Shown piece after piece: positions 52,599 to 61,151 of a stretch of 64,000 nt of DNA. The DNA is from Jiangella asiatica. GTDB lineage: Bacteria; Actinomycetota; Actinomycetes; Jiangellales; Jiangellaceae. The position numbers and the translations under genes were made by a program. Positions within the stretch are counted from its first letter, which is position 1. Each line of letters begins with the position of its first letter. The DNA is taken from assembly GCF_004349065.1 (NCBI RefSeq), contig NZ_SMKZ01000007.1:62001-126000 (forward strand). Direction: 5' to 3'. The notes below the pieces were generated by a model. It was given only the letters and a program-made list of their open reading frames with translations, did no database searches and had not been told where the DNA came from.

Positions 52599-54482
52599 CT
52601 ACGGGTTGCCGAGGACCCCACCTTCCTCGCCCTGCTCGCCGCTCTCGTTGCCGGTATCGGTGCCCGTATCGGTGCCGGTATCGGTGCCGGTATCGGTGCC
52701 GGTCTCGTCGCCCGTATCGGTGCCGGTCTCGTCGCCGGTGGGCTCGTCGGTGGGCGACTCGGTCTCCGTCTCGGTGGGCTCCTCGGTCGGCTCGTCCGGC
52801 TCCTCGGCGACGTAGATGATGACCGTGTCACCCTCTTCGGCCTCGGTACCTTCCGGGGGGTCCTGGTTGAAGACCACACCGGGGGGCTGGTCGCCAGTGA
52901 CCTCGGTGACCACCGACGGCGTCAGTCCGAGCTGCTCGAGCCTCGCTTCGGCCTCGGCCTGGGTGTCGCCGATCAGGTTGGGCACCTCGACGGTCTCGGT
53001 GCCGCTGGAGTAGACGATGTCGACCGAGGTGTTCGGCGCCACGGGGCTACCACCCTCGGGGTTGGTGCTCAGCACCTCACCCTCCGGGCGGTCGCTGTTC
53101 TGCGCAACCCTGTTGCCCGCACGTAGGCCGGCTTCCTGGATCGCGGTCTCGGCCTCTTCCAAGGGCCGGCCGACGACGGAGGGCACTTCGACCATCTCCG
53201 GCGGCGCGCCGATGACGATGGTGACCGCGGTGCCCTCGTCCAGCTGGGTGGACGGCCGCGGGTCCTGCCGGACGACGGTGCCGACCTGGGCTTCGTCGTC
53301 GACGGGCTCGGACTCGATGGTCGCCTCGAGGTTCTCCTCGGTGAGCCGGGTCTCGGCCTCCTCCTGCGTCATGCCGACCAGGTTGGGCACGGTGGCCTGG
53401 GCCGTTCCGCCGGAGTTGAAGATCAGGTAGCCGATGAGCCCGGCTATGGCCAGCACGGCGAGTGCGCCGAGCACGACGGCCCACCAGCTGAAGCCCCTGC
53501 GCTCGTCCTCGTCCTCCTCCGGCTCGTCCGGGTAGGGCGTCTCGTCGTCGAGCGGCATGGCCTCCGTGCCGGCCGCCATCCCCGCGGGTCCGTGCGCGAT
53601 GAGCTGGGTGGCCGCGGAGGTGTCGGCGGCGGCGGCGACGGGCAGCCCGGCCGCGGCCCGCTCGAGGTCGGCGCGCATGTCGTAGGCGCTCTGGTAGCGG
53701 TCGAGCCGGTCCTTGGCCAGCGACTTCATGACGATGGCGTCGAGGTCCGGCGGGATCGACGGGTCGAGCGCAGACGGCGGGGTCGCCGTCTCGCGCACGT
53801 GCGACACGGCGACGGAGACCAGGGACTCGCCGATGAACGGTGGCCGGCCGGTGAGCAGCTCGTACAGCACGCAGCCGCTGGCGTACAGGTCGCTGCGTGC
53901 GTCGGCCTGCTCGCCGCGGGCCTGTTCGGGCGAGATGTACTGTGCGGTTCCGACGACGGCGGCGGTCTGGGTGAGCGCCATACCGGTGTCGGCGAGTGAC
54001 CGGGCGATGCCGAAGTCGGTGACCTTGACCTCGCCGGTGCTGGTGATCATGATGTTGCCCGGTTTGATGTCGCGGTGGACGATGCCGGCGCGGTGGCTGT
54101 ACTCGAGCGCGTCCAGGGTGGAGCTGAGAATCTCGATGGACCGCTCCGGCGTGAAGCGGACCCGGTCCTGCAGCATCTCGCGCAACGTCTGGCCCTCCAC
54201 GTACTCCATGACGATGTACGGGAGGCGGTGGCCGTCGACGATGTCCTCGCCGGTGTCGTAGACGGCGACGATGTTGCGATGGTTGAGCGACGCGGCCGAT
54301 TGCGCCTCGCGGCGGAACCGGGCCTGGAACGTGGCGTCGCTGGCGTGGTCGACCCGCAGCATCTTCAGCGCGACGATGCGGCCGAGCCGAGAGTCGCGGC
54401 CGCGCCGGACCTCGGCCATGCCGCCACGGCCGATGACCTCGCCCAGCTCGTAGCGATCTCCGAGGAGTCGCAACTCGTTCAT
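52599..54482 (-). CDS. pknB: serine/threonine protein kinase PknB with PASTA repeats
   Basis: This is a 627-aa membrane kinase. Kinase domain 1-270: GRGGMAEVRRGRD, Lys in VALKMLR, HRDIKPGNIM, DFGIARSL and SPEQARGEQ. One membrane helix (WWAVVLGALAVLAIAGLIGY) is near 345. Three PASTA repeats follow, each starting with VPNLVG/VPSVVG/VPNLIG, where four are common in mycobacteria. The C-terminal ~70 residues are acidic and Thr/Gly/Asp-rich, encoded by tandem 12-bp units at about 52650-52740. PASTA domains sense muropeptides or lipid II. No pknA lies beside it. Confidence 0.96.
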   Translation of the reverse strand: MNELRLLGDRYELGEVIGRGGMAEVRRGRDSRLGRIVALKMLRVDHASDATFQARFRREAQSAASLNHRNIVAVYDTGEDIVDGHRLPYIVMEYVEGQTLREMLQDRVRFTPERSIEILSSTLDALEYSHRAGIVHRDIKPGNIMITSTGEVKVTDFGIARSLADTGMALTQTAAVVGTAQYISPEQARGEQADARSDLYASGCVLYELLTGRPPFIGESLVSVAVSHVRETATPPSALDPSIPPDLDAIVMKSLAKDRLDRYQSAYDMRADLERAAAGLPVAAAADTSAATQLIAHGPAGMAAGTEAMPLDDETPYPDEPEEDEDERRGFSWWAVVLGALAVLAIAGLIGYLIFNSGGTAQATVPNLVGMTQEEAETRLTEENLEATIESEPVDDEAQVGTVVRQDPRPSTQLDEGTAVTIVIGAPPEMVEVPSVVGRPLEEAETAIQEAGLRAGNRVAQNSDRPEGEVLSTNPEGGSPVAPNTSVDIVYSSGTETVEVPNLIGDTQAEAEARLEQLGLTPSVVTEVTGDQPPGVVFNQDPPEGTEAEEGDTVIIYVAEEPDEPTEEPTETETESPTDEPTGDETGTDTGDETGTDTGTDTGTDTGTDTGNESGEQGEEGGVLGNP

Positions 54483-54567
54483 TGTGCGGCCCTTTCTCGT
54501 CTCAACCCCGCGCAGGCTACCGTCATCGGCATCCTCGGCGCTGCTCCTGACCGAACAGTGAGGATGG

Positions 54568-56040
54568 TCACGATCCCAGCACCGCCTCCATGACGTCGCG
54601 CGCGATCGGGGCGGCCAGCCGGCCGCCGCCGATGTCGTCGCGTGCTGTCTCGGGCGCTTCTTCGATGACGACGGCGACCGCGACGCGCGGCTCGTCGGCG
54701 GGTGCGAAAGAGGTGAACCACGCGTACGGTGGGTCCTCCTCGCGGCCAGTCTGCGCGGTGCCGGTCTTGCCGGCCACCTGGATGCCCTCGATCTGTGCGT
54801 TCTGTCCGGTCCCGTTCTCGACGACGTCGACCATCATCTCGGTCAGCTGCTCCGCCGTTTCAGGGGAGACGGCGCGGGTCCGCTCCTCCGGCTCGGTCTG
54901 CTCGATAGGGCTGACGAGGTCAGGACCGCGCACCGAGTGGACCAGGTACGGTTCCATGAGCACGCCGTCGTTGGCGATGGCGGCGGAGACCATGGCGATC
55001 TGCAGCGGCGTTGCCGCCACCTCGAACTGCCCGATGGCCGAGTACGCCGTGAGGGCGTCGTCGAGCTCGCTCGGGAAGACGCTGGTGGCGGCGTTCATGT
55101 CGTCGTTGGTCAGCGGCTGGGTGCCGAATCCGAACCGCTCGGCCTGTTCGCGCAGCGCGTCGGCGCCGACCTCGTTGCCGAGGTAGGCGAACGCGGTGTT
55201 GCAGGAGTCGCGCAGCGCCTCGATCAGCGTGGGCGTGCCGTCGGCACACGCCTCGCCGTTCTGGTTGGGCAGGTCGCGGTCGGACAGCGGGACGTCGTAC
55301 TGCGCCGGGCCGGGCACCTCGGTGCCGGCGTCGAAGTCGCCGGTCTCCAGTGCCGCCGCGGCCGTGACCAGCTTGAACACCGACCCCGGTGGTAGCCGCT
55401 GCGCGAACGCGCGGTTGAGGTCCGGGTTGTCCGGGTCGGCCTCCAACGCCTCACGCGCTGCCTGCTGCTCCTCGATGGAGTGGCTGGCCATCGCGTTGGG
55501 GTCGTACGACGGGGTGCTGACCGCAGCGAGGATGGCACCGGTCTCGACGTCGATGGCGACGACGGCGCCCTTGTAGCCCTCGGCGACCATGGCGTCGTAC
55601 GCGGCCTGCTGCGCGGCCGGGTCGATGGTGAGCCGGACCGCGCCGCCGCGAGGCTCCTCGCCCGTCACCAGGTCGATGAGCCGCCGGACGAAGAGGCGGT
55701 CGTCGTCGCCGGAGAGGATGTCGTTCTGTGCCCGCTCCAGCGCGGTGCGGCCGTAGTAATACGAGTAGTAGCCGGTCAGCGGCGTGTAGGCAGGGCCCTG
55801 CGGGTATTGGCGCAGGAACTGGTACTCGTCGTCACTGGGCACCGACTCGGCAACCGGCGTGTCGTCGGCCAGCAGGATCGGGCCGCGCTCGCGGGAGTAC
55901 TCGTCGAGCAGGACCCGGCGGTTCTCCGGCCGCGCGTTGAGCTCGTCGGCCCAGAACGCCTGGACGTACGTGACGTTGATGAGCAGCGCAACGCACAGCA
56001 GCAGGCAGCCGGCGGAGATGCGGCGGATGGGCGAGTTCAT
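54568..56040 (-). CDS. pbpA: penicillin-binding protein 2 / FtsI-family transpeptidase (PbpA)
   Basis: This is a 490-aa class B PBP. An N-terminal membrane helix (ISAGCLLLCVALLINVTYVQ) precedes a dimerisation part with PVAESVPSDDEYQFLRQYP and a transpeptidase domain. The SxxK motif is PPGSVFKLVTAAAA, the SxN motif DSCNTAFA, and the KTG motif QVAGKTGTAQTG. It cross-links peptidoglycan at the pole or septum under PknB/PstP control. Its start overlaps the rodA stop (ATGA). Confidence 0.96.
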   Translation of the reverse strand: MNSPIRRISAGCLLLCVALLINVTYVQAFWADELNARPENRRVLLDEYSRERGPILLADDTPVAESVPSDDEYQFLRQYPQGPAYTPLTGYYSYYYGRTALERAQNDILSGDDDRLFVRRLIDLVTGEEPRGGAVRLTIDPAAQQAAYDAMVAEGYKGAVVAIDVETGAILAAVSTPSYDPNAMASHSIEEQQAAREALEADPDNPDLNRAFAQRLPPGSVFKLVTAAAALETGDFDAGTEVPGPAQYDVPLSDRDLPNQNGEACADGTPTLIEALRDSCNTAFAYLGNEVGADALREQAERFGFGTQPLTNDDMNAATSVFPSELDDALTAYSAIGQFEVAATPLQIAMVSAAIANDGVLMEPYLVHSVRGPDLVSPIEQTEPEERTRAVSPETAEQLTEMMVDVVENGTGQNAQIEGIQVAGKTGTAQTGREEDPPYAWFTSFAPADEPRVAVAVVIEEAPETARDDIGGGRLAAPIARDVMEAVLGS

Positions 56041-57431
56041 CGGATCCTCACCACCTGGGTGACCGCGGTATCGGCGGCCGGCGACGACGACGAACTGGCC
56101 GGGACCGGCCGCCGGGCCGCGTCGGAGAGTCGGATGAGCAACGCCACGAGAACCCAGTTCATCACGAGCGACGAACCACCCAGTGACAGGAAGGGTGTGG
56201 TCAGGCCGGTCAGCGGGATGAGCTTCGTCACGCCGCCGAGCACGATGAACACCTGCAGGAAGAACCCGGCGGCCAGGCCGGCGGCCAGCAGCTTGCCGAA
56301 CGGATCGCGCAGCAGCAGGCCTGCGCGCAGGCCGCGGGAGGCCAGCAGCGCGTACAGCAGGATGACGGAGATGAGCCCGGTCAGGCCGAGCTCCTCACCG
56401 AGCGCGGAGCCGATGAAGTCGCTCTCGGAGATCTGGGTGAGCTCGGGCCGGCCCTGCCCGAGGCCGGTGCCGAGCAGGCCGCCGTAGGCCAGTCCGTACA
56501 GCGACTGCGCGATCTGCCCGGTCGGGTCGATGAACGGGTCGAGCCAGAAGTCCACCCGCGTCTGCACGTGACTGACGACGGCGTTCGCGGCGAGGCCGCC
56601 GGCGACGATGAGCAGCAGGCCCAGGATGATCCACGAGATGCGCTCGGTGGCGACGTAGATCATCAGTACGAAGATGCCGAACAGGAGGACCGACGGGCCG
56701 AGGTCGTTCTGGACCACCAGGATGCCCAGGGCGGCCACCCAGACGATGAGGATGGGGCCGAGGTCGCGGGCCCGCGGCAGGTCGATGCCGAGGATGCGGC
56801 GCCCGGCCAGGGCGAGCGCGTCGCGCGTCTGCACGAGGTAGGCCGCGAACGCGATGATCAGGATGATCTTGGCTGCCTCACCCGGCTGGAACGTCATCGG
56901 GCCGACGTTGATCCAGATGCGAGCGCCGCGGATGGAGTGGCCGATGACCGGCAGCAGCGGCAGCACCAGCAGGAGCAGGCCGGCGAGCCCGGCCAGGTAC
57001 GGCAGCCGGGAGAGGACCCGGTGGTCGCGGACGACTATCAGCACGCCGACGAACATGGCCACGCCGACGGCCATCCAGGTGAGCTGGATGGTCGCGTGCG
57101 TGGTCTCTCTGGCGATGTCGATCCGGTGGATCATCGCCAGGCCCAGTCCGCACAGCGTCACCACGATGGGCAGGATCACGGGGTCGGCGTACGGAGCTCG
57201 GATGCGGATGACGACGTGTGCGACGCCGGTGGCGGCGGTCAGCCCGCCGAGGTAGGCCAGGGCGTTCGGTGGCACTCGTCCGAGAGCACCGAGGTCGACG
57301 TTGATGTACGCGAACGTCGCGATGCCGATGGCGAACATCAGCAGGATCAGTTCGGTACCCCGGCCGCGGCGGGGGACGATCGAGTCGGCCGCCGGGGGCT
57401 CCAGGCGGGCTCGGGCGCGGTCGAGGCTCAT
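56037..57431 (-). CDS. rodA: FtsW/RodA/SpoVE-family glycosyltransferase (RodA)
   Basis: This is a 464-aa SEDS peptidoglycan polymerase with about 12 membrane helices. Conserved blocks are GARIWINVGPMTFQPGEAAK near residue 170, VVQNDLGPSVLLFGIF, SESDFIGSALGEELGLTG with the catalytic-type Asp/Glu, and LIPLTGLTTPFLSLGGSSL. It pairs with PbpA. It overlaps pstP upstream by 4 nt. Confidence 0.96.
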   Translation of the reverse strand: MSLDRARARLEPPAADSIVPRRGRGTELILLMFAIGIATFAYINVDLGALGRVPPNALAYLGGLTAATGVAHVVIRIRAPYADPVILPIVVTLCGLGLAMIHRIDIARETTHATIQLTWMAVGVAMFVGVLIVVRDHRVLSRLPYLAGLAGLLLLVLPLLPVIGHSIRGARIWINVGPMTFQPGEAAKIILIIAFAAYLVQTRDALALAGRRILGIDLPRARDLGPILIVWVAALGILVVQNDLGPSVLLFGIFVLMIYVATERISWIILGLLLIVAGGLAANAVVSHVQTRVDFWLDPFIDPTGQIAQSLYGLAYGGLLGTGLGQGRPELTQISESDFIGSALGEELGLTGLISVILLYALLASRGLRAGLLLRDPFGKLLAAGLAAGFFLQVFIVLGGVTKLIPLTGLTTPFLSLGGSSLVMNWVLVALLIRLSDAARRPVPASSSSSPAADTAVTQVVRIR

Positions 57432-58873
57432 GATGACGTTCCCGCACAGAGCAGACCGGGGTAGCCGACCTCGTTGCCGAGCCAGTCCTCCGGGTCGTCC
57501 GGCTGATCGGTGTCGGTGCCCTCGGTGCTGCCCGGTGTCTGCGTCGACCGCGGTTCGCCGGACGCGGCCGGCGGCGGGGTCGTCGTCTGTCCCGGTGTCG
57601 GCGTGGGCGTGGGTGTCGGCGTGGCCGTCTCCAGGCGCTCGTGGGCGCGGCAGGCGTTCAGCCGCAGGCCGTCGATGACGCGCTGGGCGTCGTCGAGGTT
57701 GTCCGCGGCGATGGTGTCCTCGACCTGTTCGCGGTAGATCTCCGGCAGGGACTCCACCGGCAGCCCGCCAGGGATGTCGTACAGCTCGGACAGTCGGATC
57801 GGGCCGATCTCCTGGCTGACGCCCTGGTAGATGGCGACTTGGCCGGAGCTGTCGGCGACGTAGTACTGGTCGCGGATCCAGTCGTTGGCGAGGTTGAGCC
57901 CGGCCCAGCCCAGCAGGGCGATGGCGGCGACCAGCACCACCGCGCGCGCCCAGCGGAACCGCCGCGGCGGCTGCGGCGCGTAGCGCATGGCCTCGAGGTC
58001 GTCAGGGGTCGGCTTCTCCTCGGCGCCCAGCAGCCCACGAAGCGCCGCGCCGGGGCGTCGTCGGTGCGGCCGCTCTGGCGCCGCCGGGGTGTTGCTGGCC
58101 GCCGCACCCACCAGGAACGCTTCAGCGGTGTCGTCGGGCTGTCGCGGGGTGTCGGTCTCGATGACGTCGGCCAGCACCAGCGTGACGTTGTCGGGCGCGC
58201 CACCGGCCAGAGCCAGCCGGATGAGCTCGTCGGCGGCCTCGTCCAGCTGCGCCACCGAGCCGAGGGTCTCCGCCAGGGTTGAGTCGGACACGACACCGGT
58301 GAGGCCGTCGCTGCACACCAGCAGCCGGTCTCCGGGACTGACCTCGAGCAGCTCCATGTCGGGGTCGACCTCACCCTGTCCCTGCAGCGCCTTGAGGATC
58401 AGTGACCTCGCCGGGTGAACGCCGGCCTCTTCGAGCGTGATGCGGCCCTCGTCGACGAGGGACTGCACGAACGTGTGGTCGTGGGTGAGCTGCCGGATGG
58501 AGCCGTCGCGCAGGAGGTAGGCCCGGGAGTCGCCGATGTGGACCAAGCCCAGTGCCGTGCCGGTCCACATGACGGCGGTGACCGTGGTGCCCATGCCCTC
58601 GCGGCTGGAGTCGTCGACGATGAGCTGCCGGATGCGCGCGTTGGCGGAGTCGATGGCGGCGGTCAGCGCCTCGAGCGGGTCGGTGTCGCGGGGATCGCGC
58701 TCGGCCAGGACCAGCTCGTCGATAGCCGCCTGGCTCGCCACCTCGCCGGCCGCGTGCCCGCCCATGCCGTCGGCGACGGCGAGGAGGTACGGCCCCGCGT
58801 ACCCGGAGTCCTCGTTGCCCTCCCGGACCAGGCCGACATCAGAGCGCGCGACATAGCGCAGCATCAACGGCAT
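57428..58873 (-). CDS. pstP: serine/threonine phosphatase PstP (PP2C type)
   Basis: This is a 481-aa membrane phosphatase, partner of PknB. The catalytic domain (1-240) holds DVGLVREGNEDSGYAGPYLL, AVADGMGGHAAGEVAS, VHIGDSRAYLLRDG, CSDGLTGVV and GAPDNVTLVLAD, i.e. all PPM metal residues. A membrane helix (WARAVVLVAAIALLGWAGLNL) near 315 is followed by an extracellular part ending in a Thr/Pro tail (TPTPTPTPTPGQTTTPPPA). Confidence 0.96.
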   Translation of the reverse strand: MPLMLRYVARSDVGLVREGNEDSGYAGPYLLAVADGMGGHAAGEVASQAAIDELVLAERDPRDTDPLEALTAAIDSANARIRQLIVDDSSREGMGTTVTAVMWTGTALGLVHIGDSRAYLLRDGSIRQLTHDHTFVQSLVDEGRITLEEAGVHPARSLILKALQGQGEVDPDMELLEVSPGDRLLVCSDGLTGVVSDSTLAETLGSVAQLDEAADELIRLALAGGAPDNVTLVLADVIETDTPRQPDDTAEAFLVGAAASNTPAAPERPHRRRPGAALRGLLGAEEKPTPDDLEAMRYAPQPPRRFRWARAVVLVAAIALLGWAGLNLANDWIRDQYYVADSSGQVAIYQGVSQEIGPIRLSELYDIPGGLPVESLPEIYREQVEDTIAADNLDDAQRVIDGLRLNACRAHERLETATPTPTPTPTPGQTTTPPPAASGEPRSTQTPGSTEGTDTDQPDDPEDWLGNEVGYPGLLCAGTSS

Positions 58874-58879
58874 CGGTTC

Positions 58880-59356
58880 CTACTTCCGCAGCTCGACAAC
58901 GGTCTTGCCGAGCCGGAACCTGCTCCTGGCCGTGACCGGTGTACTGCGGGTGAGCCGCTGGTTGCCGACATAGGTGCCGTTGGTCGAGCCGAGGTCCTCG
59001 ACGTACCACTGGTTGTCGTGGAACCGGAGTCGCGCGTGCTGGGTGGACACGTACTCGTCCGCGAGCGGCACGGTGCAGTCGCCGCCGCGCCCGAACGTGA
59101 CCGGGCGGCCGTCGAGCGCGGCGCTGCGTCCGGTGTCGGGGCCTTCGACGATGACCGCCTTGGTGGGTGTGCCCTTGCCGGCCCGCGGCTGGCGGGTCTG
59201 CCGGGCGGCCTCACGCGCCTCCCGGCCCGGCTTGGGCTGCTTCGGTGGGCGCACGCCGAACAGGTCGGCCCGCATGGCCGACGTGACGGAGAGGATGAGT
59301 AGCCACAGAACGGCGAGGAAGCCGAGCTTGATGACCGTGAGCGTCAGCTCCGACAC
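58880..59356 (-). CDS. fhaB: FHA-domain protein FhaB (FipA)
   Basis: This is a 158-aa protein from GTG 59356. An N-terminal membrane helix (LTLTVIKLGFLAVLWLLILS) anchors it. The C-terminal FHA domain (70-158) has FGRGGDCTVPL, STQHARLRF and VEDLGSTNGTYVGNQRL, which bind phosphothreonine. It ends 6 nt before the pstP start. In mycobacteria it connects PknA/B signals to division (FtsZ-FtsQ). Confidence 0.93.
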   Translation of the reverse strand: MSELTLTVIKLGFLAVLWLLILSVTSAMRADLFGVRPPKQPKPGREAREAARQTRQPRAGKGTPTKAVIVEGPDTGRSAALDGRPVTFGRGGDCTVPLADEYVSTQHARLRFHDNQWYVEDLGSTNGTYVGNQRLTRSTPVTARSRFRLGKTVVELRK

Positions 59357-59360
59357 CCGC

Positions 59361-60080
59361 TCACCTCCCGGGGACGCGCCGACTGACGTCGGCGACGGTG
59401 GAGCCGAGAACGATGCGCGAGCCGTCGCTGAGCGGCGCCTGCCCGATGCGGGCACCGTCGACCACGGTGCCGTTGGTGGAGCCGAGGTCGACTGCCACGA
59501 GCTGAGTCTGCGTGCCCTGCTGGTACACCCTGATCTCCAGGTGCCGTCGGGAGACGCCGGGATCGTCGATCCGGAGGTCGCATTCGCTGCCCCGGCCGAG
59601 CACGATACCCGGTGCGATGACGGGGTGCTGCGTGCCGTTGATGATCAAGAACGCGGCTGCCTGCCGCTCCGTCGTCGAGCTCGGCGTGAACGACGAGCCG
59701 CGGTCGACACCCGCGCGGACCGCGCTGCGGATGCGGAAGTCGCCGACGATGAGGTCCTCGTGCCGCTCGAACCCGACGCCGACGGGGCCGGTGAACGCGT
59801 AGTGCTGCAGCTCGGCGTGCTCGCGCGCGAGCTCGACCAGCTCGGTCGCGAGGGTCCCGAGGTAGGCGGAGAGCCGCTCGTGGTCGCCCGGTCCGAGCTC
59901 GACCACGAAGTCGTTGGGGACGAGAGAGCGGTCACGGCTGACGATCTGGGCGTTGTTGTCCAGCTCACGCTGGATGGCAGCCGCGATCTCGACCGGCTGG
60001 ACCTCGGAGCGGAACGCCCGCGTGAACGCGCCCTGAACGAGGTTCTCGAGCCGGCGCTCGAAGCGTTGCAGAACCCCCAC
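59361..60080 (-). CDS. fhaA: DUF3662 and FHA domain-containing protein FhaA
   Basis: This is a 239-aa protein from GTG 60080, with GGAGG just upstream. DUF3662 (1-125) starts GVLQRFERRLENLVQGAFTR and AIQRELDNNAQIVSRDRSLV. A short linker leads to the FHA domain (VLGRGSECDLRID, GVSRRHLEIRV, DLGSTNGTVVDGARI). FhaA binds phosphorylated MviN/CwlM-type partners to control peptidoglycan synthesis. First gene of the fhaA-pknB operon. A much longer frame upstream is not family-like. Confidence 0.95.
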   Translation of the reverse strand: MGVLQRFERRLENLVQGAFTRAFRSEVQPVEIAAAIQRELDNNAQIVSRDRSLVPNDFVVELGPGDHERLSAYLGTLATELVELAREHAELQHYAFTGPVGVGFERHEDLIVGDFRIRSAVRAGVDRGSSFTPSSTTERQAAAFLIINGTQHPVIAPGIVLGRGSECDLRIDDPGVSRRHLEIRVYQQGTQTQLVAVDLGSTNGTVVDGARIGQAPLSDGSRIVLGSTVADVSRRVPGR

Positions 60081-60360
60081 GGAAACCTCCCTCCACCTGT
60101 CAGTCTCTGGTGCCGCCCTGGCAGTGCCCCTGATCGTAACCGCGAGCGGCACGACGATACGGTCCCGCCCAGGAACGCAGCCATACTGATGCCGCGACGC
60201 AACTCGTGTGACGACTGCGGGCGGCTCAGGAGTTCCGGCGGCTCGGCGTGTGCTCGCGCCCATGGTGTCATTTCAACCCTACGTCTGTGGAATCGCGCAC
60301 CGTCGAAGGCGTGTTAACCTTGGTGCCGCAGCACCGGCCCGGCAAGGGTCTGGTGCCCAT

Positions 60361-60447
60361 GCGCGGGTGGCGGAATAGGCAGACGCGCACGGTTCAGGTC
60401 CGTGTGTCCGAAAGGACGTGGGGGTTCAACTCCCCCCTCGCGCACCA
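60361..60447 (+). tRNA. leuT: tRNA-Leu (anticodon CAG)
   Basis: An 87-nt class II tRNA with long variable arm (GTGTCCGAAAGGACGTG). Acceptor GCGCGGG pairs with CTCGCGC, then A and encoded CCA. The anticodon arm is CACGG-TTCAGGT-CCGTG with CAG. It lies upstream of fhaA on the other strand, as in mycobacteria. Confidence 0.96.
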
Positions 60448-60452
60448 CACAG

Positions 60453-60485
60453 AACTCCCGGTCAGGAAGCCCTGACCGGGAGTTT
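60453..60485 (+). terminator. intrinsic terminator after tRNA-Leu
   Basis: AACTCCCGGTCAGG pairs perfectly with CCTGACCGGGAGTT around an AAGC loop, giving 14 bp of stem, followed by TT. It ends the tRNA transcript. Confidence 0.85.
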
Positions 60486-60539
60486 CGCGTCGTGCGCCCA
60501 CCAGGACGTGGACGCCGGGAGGCGATAGGAGTCAGCACT

Positions 60540-61130
60540 GTGAAGGTCGTCGTGATCGGGGCCAGCGGGGTCATAGGGTCGGCCGTGGCCGATGCTCTGG
60601 AGGAGCGGCACGAGGTGGTGCGTGCGTCCCGGCGCGGGCCGGTGGCCGTCGACGTGGGGCGGCCGGAGTCGGTGGAGGCCCTGTTCGAGGCGGTGGGCGG
60701 GCTCGACGCCGTCGCGTGCTGTGCGGCGAACGCGCCGACGGCCGACCTGGTGACGGCCGGCGACGACGAGTTCACCGCGGGCCTGCCGGGCAAGCTGCTG
60801 GGCCAGGTGCGGCTGGTCCGGACGGCGCTGCACCACCTGAACGACGGCGGATCGGTCACGCTCACCGGCGGGACGTTCGTGGAGCCGCTGCCCGGCGGGT
60901 CGTTCGGCGCGCTGGTCAATGCGGGGCTGGCGGCGTTCGTCGAGTCGGCCGCGCCGGAACTGCCGCGCGACCTGCGCCTCAACCTGGTGGCGCCGGGCTG
61001 GGTGCGTGAGTCGCTGGTGGCGTTCGGCTGGAATCCCGCGAAGGGTGTCCCGGTAGCCGACGTCGCCCGAGCGTACGTGGCGGCGGTCGAGGGGACGGCG
61101 CGGGGCGAGGTCGTCACCGTCACCGCGTGA
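60540..61130 (+). CDS. short-chain dehydrogenase/reductase family protein
   Basis: This is a 196-aa compact SDR from GTG 60540. KVVVIGASGVIGSAVADALE is the dinucleotide-binding motif and ASRRGPVAVDVGRPESV suggests NADP binding. The active-site region reads SVTLTGGTFVEPLPGGSFGALVNAGLAAF, so the usual Tyr and Lys of YxxxK are not visible. NLVAPGWVRESL follows. The lack of the Tyr points to a binding or modified function. It is the gene after tRNA-Leu and is convergent with the MFS gene. Confidence 0.8.
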   Translation: MKVVVIGASGVIGSAVADALEERHEVVRASRRGPVAVDVGRPESVEALFEAVGGLDAVACCAANAPTADLVTAGDDEFTAGLPGKLLGQVRLVRTALHHLNDGGSVTLTGGTFVEPLPGGSFGALVNAGLAAFVESAAPELPRDLRLNLVAPGWVRESLVAFGWNPAKGVPVADVARAYVAAVEGTARGEVVTVTA

Positions 61131-61151
61131 GCCTATGGTCGACGGGACACC

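Noticed and set aside
52650-52740. Tandem repeats considered as a CRISPR array
   Set aside because: The units are 12 bp, contiguous and in frame, coding the Thr/Asp/Gly tail of PknB; there are no spacers. No CRISPR array was seen in the window.
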